From positions 1 through 21,569 of IMG/VR virus record IMGVR_UViG_3300047560_000620: a stretch of 21,569 nucleotides of DNA; one strand, written 5' to 3'. A model generated the notes under the pieces. That model did not search any database. It was given only the letters and a program-made list of their open reading frames with translations, and was not told the DNA's origin. This DNA comes from a virus. Position 1 is the stretch's first letter. The number at the start of each line of letters is the position of its first letter. A program made the translations under genes and the position numbers. Positions 1 to 7,000 of the stretch are shown here, in pieces.

Positions 1-215
1 CTGCTATCTTTAGAGCCCACAGCATCATTGACAGCCTTTGATCGGAAGGCCGAATTAACCATGACAGGCTTACCTCCCAAGACGGTTTTAACCTCTTCCA
101 GGAATGCTGCAAGGCGTTTAAGGTTCTCAAGCTCTTGTTCATTAGGTGTGTTATCCAACTCACGGTGATCCGTGTGAGTTAGCTCTTCAAGTGTGAAATG
201 TTCAGAAAGATTCAT
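1..215 (-). CDS. Peptidase M15-type endolysin, N-terminal part (cut by window edge)
   Basis: Not full length: 71 residues are visible and the gene continues past base 1. The protein starts MNLSEHFTLEELTHT and continues with DNTPN, NLKRLAAFLEEVKTVLGGKP and VMVNSAFRSKAVNDAVGSKD. This is the typical beginning of phage M15A-type peptidases (VanY / Peptidase_M15_3 class), which cleave cross-links in peptidoglycan to lyse the cell. The conserved S-x-[FY]-RS turn is at residues 55-59. The zinc-binding histidine and aspartate expected just downstream (SxHxxGxAxD) lie outside the window, so catalytic competence cannot be judged. The ATG overlaps the stop of the preceding holin gene as ATGA, and AAGG stands about 7 bases upstream. 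Position directly after a holin fits a lysis enzyme. The N-terminal match is strong, but the exact subfamily is uncertain. Confidence 0.85.
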   Translation of the reverse strand, partial: MNLSEHFTLEELTHTDHRELDNTPNEQELENLKRLAAFLEEVKTVLGGKPVMVNSAFRSKAVNDAVGSKDS

Positions 216-652
216 TTTCTGGCCTTCATGTCCATGATTTTTTCAAGCGTACGACCGCCAAAGTAAAAAGACATGATCAACATGCCCCATTGGCCCAGAA
301 GTTCCACATACGCTCCACGAGTCTCATAGTCAAACGCAGACATCATGGCAAATGTGAAATAGGCCCCCAGGATAAATATCAGCGTCAAAGGGCGGATATT
401 CTTGGAAAGCCACGAATCCGATTTCATGTCCGCCTCATGCCTGGCGGTTACATTATCCTGCTCGGTTTCGTACATCTTGGCCTCGTTGGCCATCTTCTGC
501 AGCTCGCCTTCCTGAGCCAGTTTGGCAAGCTCCAACTTTGCGGCTTCGGCTGCGGCAGGATCTGGAATGACTTTATCCAGAATCTTGCTACCAACAGAGA
601 TTAACGGACCAAGAGGGCCGGCAGCGGCAGCGACCGTATCAAGAAGTCCCAT
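212..652 (-). CDS. Holin, GTA_holin_3TM-like
   Basis: A 146-aa membrane protein. It has an N-terminal hydrophobic/glycine-rich stretch (residues 3-21), a VIPDPAAAEAAK segment, and a charged helix with LELAKLAQEGELQ. Two clear hydrophobic segments follow, at about 91-108 (PLTLIFILGAYFTFAMM) and 117-132 (LGQWGMLIMSFYFGG), ending with GRTLEKIMDMKARK. The DPxAAxxAKxELAKL pattern and the closing SFYFG-R are what I remember of the Pfam family 'Holin of 3TMs, for gene-transfer release'. Holins form the inner-membrane lesion that lets the endolysin reach the wall. A good AAGGAG lies 8 bases before the ATG. The gene overlaps the upstream two-TM gene by 14 bases and the downstream endolysin by 4 bases, a standard lysis cassette. 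Confidence 0.85.
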   Translation of the reverse strand: MGLLDTVAAAAGPLGPLISVGSKILDKVIPDPAAAEAAKLELAKLAQEGELQKMANEAKMYETEQDNVTARHEADMKSDSWLSKNIRPLTLIFILGAYFTFAMMSAFDYETRGAYVELLGQWGMLIMSFYFGGRTLEKIMDMKARK

Positions 653-872
653 TGATATTCTCCTTGGCCAGATTCACGCCGGCCAACAAACCAATAAAAC
701 CACCAATAATGGTTTGGAAAGATGGACCGATAATCGGGAAAATGTCCTTGTTGTCTACAACGCTGTTTGGCAAAAATAGACCATACAGGAATACACCAAC
801 CATGGCATTGACAACAAGGCACAAAGTAACAGTAACCATAATCGTTACCCAAAATGTGAGCTTTTCAATCAT
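639..872 (-). CDS. Two-TM holin-like or antiholin-like membrane protein
   Basis: A 77-aa protein that is mostly membrane. Residues about 7-34 are strongly hydrophobic (FWVTIMVTVTLCLVVNAM, then GVFLYGLF). A short polar loop NSVVDNKD follows, then a second hydrophobic segment at about 48-66 (IGPSFQTIIGGFIGLLAGV) and a short charged tail. I do not recognise a named family. Size, two membrane spans and position between a TM/coiled-coil gene and a 3TM holin suggest a second holin, an antiholin or a pinholin-type regulator (inference). The ATG overlaps the preceding stop as ATGA, with AGAGGA upstream. The end overlaps the next holin gene by 14 bases. A small membrane protein unrelated to lysis cannot be excluded. 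Confidence 0.7.
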   Translation of the reverse strand: MIEKLTFWVTIMVTVTLCLVVNAMVGVFLYGLFLPNSVVDNKDIFPIIGPSFQTIIGGFIGLLAGVNLAKENINGTS

Positions 873-1171
873 TTGTAATCCTCTCGTCTACAGTCCACTT
901 CAAACTGGTTCTTCAGCTCTTTCACCCGGCGCTCAATATGCTTGTTGGCACCTTGCGCAGCCTTTAAATCTGCATACAAAAACCCTGTCAGGGTGATGAA
1001 GCAGACAATCAACAGCATACATACGATCAACCCCACGGCAACCACAATTGATTCACCAGATGCAGATGAATCGCCCACAGGAGCCCTGCGAGGTATATTG
1101 CCGCCAGGAGAATAACCACCCCGGTTGCTACGGCCTCCCATAGAGCCTGGAGATTTTCCCGACGTTGCCAT
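869..1171 (-). CDS. Small TM and coiled-coil protein, possible inner-membrane spanin or lysis accessory
   Basis: A 100-aa protein with a basic, glycine/serine/proline-rich N-terminus (residues 1-40), one strong transmembrane segment at about 41-66 (SIVVAVGLIVCMLLIVCF) and a short charged helical tail (KHIERRVKELKNQFEVD). This N-in, C-out topology followed by a short coiled coil resembles inner-membrane spanins, but no partner lipoprotein is seen. The first 145 bases overlap the end of the upstream gene in another frame. The start has only a weak ribosome site (AAGTGGA adjoining the ATG). A shorter form starting at a GTG or ATG just before the membrane span is possible and would remove much of the overlap. 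The end overlaps the next gene as ATGA. That this frame is coding is likely; the start and function are open. Confidence 0.6.
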   Translation of the reverse strand: MATSGKSPGSMGGRSNRGGYSPGGNIPRRAPVGDSSASGESIVVAVGLIVCMLLIVCFITLTGFLYADLKAAQGANKHIERRVKELKNQFEVDCRREDYK

Positions 1172-1650
1172 TCCACTTGCATCCGATCTCGTTCAAGTTG
1201 CCGCTTGGCGTCTTCATCCTCCTGCTCCATGCGGATCAAGGTGGCTTCAAAATCCGCCCAAAAACCCCCTGGCAAACCAAGCTCATAGATGATCATGTTT
1301 CTAAGAGCTTCATACTGCCGCTTTAGCTCAAGTTTACGGGACACCTCTTCAAACGCCAATACCTGCCGGCTCTTGCCTTTTGGCGGGTTTATCCGCACTT
1401 CCCGCTCTGCTTGCTTGAGCTTATCCGTCCCCTCCAGCACTTTCCCAACAAGCCCGGTAACTTGACCGGCCAGATCCGCTACTTCCTGCCCAGCCTCTTT
1501 GGCTTCCCGTACCAGCGCACACAGTTTCTTAACCCCCTGGATCGCTCCAGAAACCATGGTGAACGCCGTTACGGGATCCACATCAGAAGAACGAGAAGAA
1601 GTTGCCGCCGCCAGGGATGCCAAAGATCCAGCCAGTGTTGTTTCCGCCAT
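1027..1650 (-). CDS. Coiled-coil protein with C-terminal membrane anchor, unknown function
   Basis: A 207-aa protein of unknown family. The N-terminal third is Ala/Ser/Thr-rich. Residues about 33-85 contain helical segments with small-residue heptads (VSGAIQGVKKLCALVREAKE, VADLAGQVTGLVGKVLEG). Then come NPPKGKS, a charged coiled coil (about 95-170), and one transmembrane segment at about 172-196 before a short tail. Position between tail-fibre genes and a holin cassette suggests a virion-associated or lysis-related membrane protein (inference). The start is uncertain. ATG at 1650 lacks a good ribosome site and overlaps the end of the 542-aa gene by 68 bases. ATG at 1557 would avoid that overlap but also has no clear ribosome site. 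The C-terminal coding region is shared with the next gene for 145 bases. Confidence 0.7.
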   Translation of the reverse strand: MAETTLAGSLASLAAATSSRSSDVDPVTAFTMVSGAIQGVKKLCALVREAKEAGQEVADLAGQVTGLVGKVLEGTDKLKQAEREVRINPPKGKSRQVLAFEEVSRKLELKRQYEALRNMIIYELGLPGGFWADFEATLIRMEQEDEDAKRQLERDRMQVEWQRRENLQALWEAVATGVVILLAAIYLAGLLWAIHLHLVNQLWLPWG

Positions 1651-3211
1651 CAATGTTGGTCGTTAACGGCGCTTTGAATACGGCACCGCCCGTGGCGTTG
1701 GAATAGCTGATATTGGCGTAGGAAGCCGTCACAGTTCCAGACGCCTTGGTGATGGTGGCCGCAGCACCGCTACCACGAATTGTCAGGTTCACTCGATCCG
1801 AAGCAGAAGCTCCGCTCAGTACAAAGTTGCCGGTCACCGTCTGCGTTGACCCCGGCTCAAATTCAAGCCCTTTGGTACTACCTTGCCCCAACGATGACGC
1901 ACAGGTCAGGTTGCCAAACGTGGTGCTGTCATAAATGCGGACAGGAATAGCATCCACAATTGTTACCGCAGCGAGCGTGATAGCACTAGACTGTATAAGC
2001 CCTTGGCCCAATCCTGCGTAGTTGTAGATGTTGATCGCGCAGCTACCCGGCACCAACCCGATAGAACGGTTCTGGAAATTGGTAACGTTAATTGAACTTA
2101 ACGCACTGATGTCACAGGCCACCGACGGATATATGGAAATTCCGCCCGCATAGATTGCGGAGCACGAAAAGTTTGCCGTCGATTGAACTGAGATTCCACC
2201 TTTTGGGTAATGTGCGCTAGACCCAAAACCAGATCCAGGAACGTTCACAGTATCTGTTCCGCTATTGATAAAGAACGTCATTCCTACCGCAGAAGGATCG
2301 AGCAACGTGCCATCAACGCGAAGTGTTCTGGTCACCGTAGGAGAACCAGAAACTTTGTTGATATATACATAACAATAAACGGTACCAGAGCCTGACTTAA
2401 GTGTAGCTCCGCTCGCCAGATAGAAATTACCATATGCGTATATACTTACTCCGCTGGAGCCAAAAATAGTGTCAGGCTCAACAGTTGCGCCAGAGTTGAT
2501 TGTTATATTTTTCGCTTGTAGGGTGGAATAAATACCAACCTGACTCGTGGCGTTAACCACAACATCCCCGACATTTGCTCCTGTTGATTGCGTAATTTGC
2601 ACAGTAGCCGGGTATGTACCAGTTTCAATATACAAAGTTACACCAGACCACACGCCATCCGAATACACATAGTGATACGAAGAATTGACCGCAGAAAAGT
2701 ATATTGAGCCGTTTGAAATAATCCCATTGTAATTATTAAGCCGATTTGTCTTTGCAAAATTACCGTTCAAATCTAAGGTATACAAATTTGAAACGTTTAA
2801 ATATTTTGCGTAAATGTTGCCAAAAGCGGTTGTTTTATACGGCGATACGGAAGGAATAATGTCAAGCTCTTGCACATACGAATTAACCGCCATTGATATG
2901 GAACTACCAAACATTACCACTTGCAATGTAGACAATGCCGTGGTGGCCGCACGGTTTAGGAAGAATGTTCCATAGACATTTATGTAACCGCTCAATGTAA
3001 CAAGCGCTGCAGAATCGTAGGTGAAACCTGCGCAATTTCCGCCGTTACAAGTTACCACCGCCGACCCAGTGCCCGAGTTGGCGTCAAAAATAACGTCATC
3101 AGAACTTGTTGGCGCAGATGCTCCTCCGCTGCCGCCAGACGTAGTAGCCCAGTTTGTGGTGCTGGACGGATCCCAGGTGCCGGTTCCTCCGACCCAGTAA
3201 CGAGTTGCCAT
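1583..3211 (-). CDS. YWVGG-module tail fibre or adhesin-like protein
   Basis: A 542-aa secreted-type beta-rich protein without catalytic motifs. The first 47 residues (RYWVGGTGTW, then WATTSGGSGGASAPTSSDDV, IFDANSG) match the start of the 1915-aa protein two genes upstream, so the two are paralogous at this module. The rest is a long run of short beta strands rich in Ser, Thr, Gly, Asn and Val, as expected for a beta-solenoid fibre. The C-terminus ends GGGNFFSFF, an aromatic end I remember from other phage proteins with the YWVGG module. A receptor-binding or decorating fibre is likely (inference). The start has a strong AAGGAG that overlaps the stop of the preceding gene. The last 68 bases overlap the start chosen for the next gene. 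Confidence 0.8.
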   Translation of the reverse strand: MATRYWVGGTGTWDPSSTTNWATTSGGSGGASAPTSSDDVIFDANSGTGSAVVTCNGGNCAGFTYDSAALVTLSGYINVYGTFFLNRAATTALSTLQVVMFGSSISMAVNSYVQELDIIPSVSPYKTTAFGNIYAKYLNVSNLYTLDLNGNFAKTNRLNNYNGIISNGSIYFSAVNSSYHYVYSDGVWSGVTLYIETGTYPATVQITQSTGANVGDVVVNATSQVGIYSTLQAKNITINSGATVEPDTIFGSSGVSIYAYGNFYLASGATLKSGSGTVYCYVYINKVSGSPTVTRTLRVDGTLLDPSAVGMTFFINSGTDTVNVPGSGFGSSAHYPKGGISVQSTANFSCSAIYAGGISIYPSVACDISALSSINVTNFQNRSIGLVPGSCAINIYNYAGLGQGLIQSSAITLAAVTIVDAIPVRIYDSTTFGNLTCASSLGQGSTKGLEFEPGSTQTVTGNFVLSGASASDRVNLTIRGSGAAATITKASGTVTASYANISYSNATGGAVFKAPLTTNIDGGNNTGWIFGIPGGGNFFSFF

Positions 3212-3221
3212 GTGCTACTCC

Positions 3222-4019
3222 TTAGAAGCCGAAGTTCTTGGCCAGCATCTGCCATTTGGCAGCGGTGGAGTTGTACTGGAATCCCATATAGTCGTACTTG
3301 CCGGCGCCCGATGACACCGTTGGCAACGCCATGTCGTCTGACCCCTGGAAGATCGCATTCCAGGAAAAAGTCTGCACGTTGGTAGAGCGCAAGCGCAACA
3401 CAATTTGTTGTCCATTGAAGGGCGTTCCGGTCGGCGCGTTAATCGTCAGCGTACCCAGCGCTTGGGTGTTGGCTTGAGTCGCAATATCGGTCGTATCCGC
3501 ATTGATGGTGATGGACGTAGCGTCAGCAATCACCACCACACGTTTCTGAATGTTTTTGTTGGTCAGCGTCTGCGTGCCAGTTAAGGTAACAACGTTGCTG
3601 GGGTATGCAGTAATTGCATCGACGACGTTTGTGCCGTCGTTGTAAACAAAAGCATTAGCTCCGTTTGGAACCGTGACACCTGTGCCTGTGGCGTTACTCA
3701 CCACAATCGATTGGCCGCCAGTGGTGTTGTTTTGAATCAGGTACGGTTTGCTGATGGCCGGCACAAACAGTGTTCTTGTGGCCGTCAAAGAAACGGCAGA
3801 CGTGAGATTAAGGACAAAGTTGCGAGCCGCCTGGGTGGCGTTGCTATTGATCAACGTGATGGTTTTGTTGGCATCTGTTGCAAAGCTAACCGTAGCCCGA
3901 CCCACAATAGCTTCTTCAATAGCCGTGCCGAGGTTTGTGTCTGTGGTCTGCCCCCAGGTTCCCAACTGCTCGCCTGTTCCGATAAGTTCGATTTTCAGGC
4001 TTGAATATGTACTAGACAT
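3222..4019 (-). CDS. Phage tail fibre protein
   Basis: A 265-aa protein with features of short tail fibres and collar proteins. The N-terminus contains IELIGTGEQLGTWGQTTDTN then LGTAIEEAIVG, a common start of podovirus and myovirus fibre proteins that probably docks on the tail. The middle has beta-rich repeats and VTLTGTQTLTNKNIQ, a motif frequent in phage fibres. The C-terminus ends KYDYMGFQYNSTAAKWQM, a small terminal beta domain. No enzymatic motif is seen. It lies 9 bases after the giant fibre gene and 10 bases before the 542-aa YWVGG protein, so three host-contact candidates are consecutive. Role in receptor binding is inferred from these motifs and position. Confidence 0.85.
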   Translation of the reverse strand: MSSTYSSLKIELIGTGEQLGTWGQTTDTNLGTAIEEAIVGRATVSFATDANKTITLINSNATQAARNFVLNLTSAVSLTATRTLFVPAISKPYLIQNNTTGGQSIVVSNATGTGVTVPNGANAFVYNDGTNVVDAITAYPSNVVTLTGTQTLTNKNIQKRVVVIADATSITINADTTDIATQANTQALGTLTINAPTGTPFNGQQIVLRLRSTNVQTFSWNAIFQGSDDMALPTVSSGAGKYDYMGFQYNSTAAKWQMLAKNFGF

Positions 4020-4028
4020 GGCGGTTCC

Positions 4029-7000
4029 TTACGTCTTGATGTCTTGCCAATCGGGCGCCTGGGTGTCATCAATGTCCTGCCACCCGGCACTTTGCGTGTT
4101 GTTGATTGACTGCCAGCTAGGAGATTGAGTGTCCTCAATATCTTGCCAGCCTGCAGCCTGCGAATTATTGATATTTTGCCAGTTCGGCACCTGCGTGTCA
4201 TCGATTGGGTTCCACAGGTACGCCGCAATAACGTAGTCATAGGCCGTAGCCATCTCTGGCACCGCCGAATAATAGACGCTTCCAGCCGGATCAAAACTGT
4301 CCGTAGCTGAGGCCGCCGCCAAAGCCGCTGCATTAAACACAGAGGGCGCCACCAAAACAAGATCCGCAACTGTCCCCAGCTCAAGAATTTGCGTAGCAAA
4401 CCCAGCATTGGCGATGCCGGCGTCTGTACCAGTGACCGTTTCGCTTACTCGCGCAGAAACGTCAAATGTTGTGCTGTTGATCTGAGTTCCGGTAGCGGAA
4501 TCGGAAAAAGCCGAAAGAAACCCAGCGGCGGCTGAATTAGTCTGCGTGGCCAAAGCAGAATCTGATGTTGCCGCAAGGTAAACGCTTCCAGCAGCGGTTA
4601 CGGCATCGGCCACCGTGGCTCCTTCAAGCAGGAGCGAGTTCATTACTTTGATCGCTGCAACCAAATCCGAAGCGGCGGCGGATTCTGATAGGCTTGCCAA
4701 CACCGAAGTCAAGGCCGCCACGACATCTGTGCCTGTCGCAGTATTGAGCACCGTAGCAGCAAATTGGGCATGAGCATTCAGCATGTCCATGCCGGTGGCC
4801 GTATCAAGCATTTGGGCCCGGAACGTGGCGGCGGCCGAAATTTGATCCGCTGCGGCAGCGGTTTCTGCGATAGCGGCTGCGTATGCTCTGGCGGCTGCAA
4901 TCAGGTCTGACGCCGTTGCAGAGTCCGCTACTTGCCCCAAGAATACGACTTTGCTTAGGATTGAGTCGGCAGCAGTCGATGTTTCTGAAATATTCGCCTG
5001 CGCGTTTACCTGAGCGGAATCCGAATCGGTCCCGGTAGCCGTTTCAATAATTCTGGATAGCGGACTGAAGATGGCGCTGTTAGTCTGGGTCCCAGTGGCA
5101 GTTTCGGTAATGGCACCGCTATACCGAAGCCCAGCGGTTATGCTATCTGCCCCGATCCCGGTTTCTGTAATGTACACAGCATACACAACACCGCCAGACG
5201 AGGCGAAGATCCATCCCAGTGACCCGAGGTTTGTGGAGTTTGCCCCGGCGTACCAAGTGCTGGACAAAGAGTACGCCCGGACGTTGGAGATGGACAGGTA
5301 GTCAGGCGTTGTTACTGTGCCGCTTGTCAGGATCAAAGTCGCTGGAGCAGCAGCAGATGTTCCGCTTAATGTAAGGAGTTTTGCCGCTGCGCCAGTACCT
5401 GTGAATTGCGCAAGCGTTGTGATTGTGGCCCCAAGTGAAATTGTCGCCGCACCTGTTGCACTGTAACTGTTAGTGATGTCTTTAAGTGTGTTGTTACCAG
5501 TAACGGTTAATGCGCCTGCGCCGCCATTGTTTAGCGTAATGCCGGAATAGGAAATGCCGCCACCTGCAAATGTCTTGGAGCTTGCGCTTGTCAGGCTGAT
5601 AGTGCCGGTGCCGGCGATGGTAGGGATATTAGCTGTTGCACTAATAGTAACCGCCGTACCAGCAAATGCTATTGTCCAGGTACCAGTCCCAAACGCAATT
5701 GACCTTGCGCCAAATCCAGTTCCGGTAGCGGCCAAACCACCTCCAGAAAGAGAGACGCTATAGCTTGCCGCATCAAATGTGCCCGCAGATATGGTTAATG
5801 AGGAGGGCGCAACACCACTACATACTAAAGCATCTTGAAGCGTCACCGATCCGGTTGGGCTGCTAATAGTAAATACCTGCGTAAACGTCACCCCCGCACT
5901 TGTAATCGTCTGACTTCCACGCCCCGCAAACGTCATGTTGTTACTACCAGTCAGCGTTGTTCCCGTCCCATTGATCCAGTTTCCATAAATTGCAGGTGTT
6001 GTTGTTCCCGTTGCCAGCGTCATCGTGTTGGCAGTGCGAGCACTCATGTCAATAGTGCCGATGTTGTAGTTGGCGTTGACTGTGACAATGTTTCCGCTAG
6101 TAGGATACGCAGTTGGGGTAGACGGAAAAATGGCTGTATCTTGAGCCAATGGAAATTGCGTAACATTTGGAATGCCGTTATTAGAACCTGACCACGAACC
6201 TGATCCTGCACTCCCCCAGTTTGATGATGCAGCAACTGCAAAATAAACCGTCTTAGCCGCAGGAAACGTAATTCCGCTGTTACCTTTGCAATCTCCTGCG
6301 CGTGTCGGTGCAATCGGAGATGCAGCACCAGTGATGGCGATGTCTCGGAAATCATAATCCGCAGCGCCAGCGGTTAATGTGCCGACGGACAGCGTTCGCT
6401 GTGTGCCAAGCGTGTCGGATGCCAAGAATGTGCGGTATGCGGCAGCAGTTCCAGCGTTGAGCGTTAGCGTGCTAATTGTCTGATTTGCGTTGAACGTAAC
6501 CGCACAAATACCAACAGTAGTTTGTCCAGCAAACGACAACGTGTTGAATGTGTTAACGCCAGTGATGGTAATTGATGTGGCTGCCGCGCTTGTGAAACTG
6601 ACGTTGTAAAAAGTCAAACCGCCGCCAGCAAATGTTGGGGCCGTTGTTGAAATGGAAATGCTAGATGTTCCTGCGTTAAAAGTTAAGTTTGTGATGATTG
6701 TAAAAGTCATGTTTCCAGCAAGCGGAACCGTACTGGCATTAAGTGATAGTGACCGAACTGTTGTCCCGCTGGATGCAAGTGATGTTGGGGAAAATGAATA
6801 GTTGCTCCCAGAAGTGCTAAACGAACCATAAGTAACGGTAAATGAATTCGCGTTAGAAAAAGCACTTCCCAGCGTCCATGTCGCCCCGACTCCTATAACA
6901 GTAACAATAGATGAAAGTGCTTGTCCATTGGTGGTAAACGTATAGCTGCTATTCCCTGCCAAGCTCATCGCGCCCGTGTATGTCCGGGTAATACCAGTGG

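Noticed and set aside
3995-4408. Minus-strand frame (137 codons) overlapping the end of the giant fibre
   Set aside because: Arg/Leu-rich product from reading the WQxI and 20-residue repeats in another frame. The repeat itself keeps several frames open.
4038-5189. DNA tandem repeats as possible CRISPR array or origin iterons
   Set aside because: The periods (33 and 60 bases) are multiples of three, the units encode conserved peptides and their DNA differs between units. There are no identical repeats with unique spacers.
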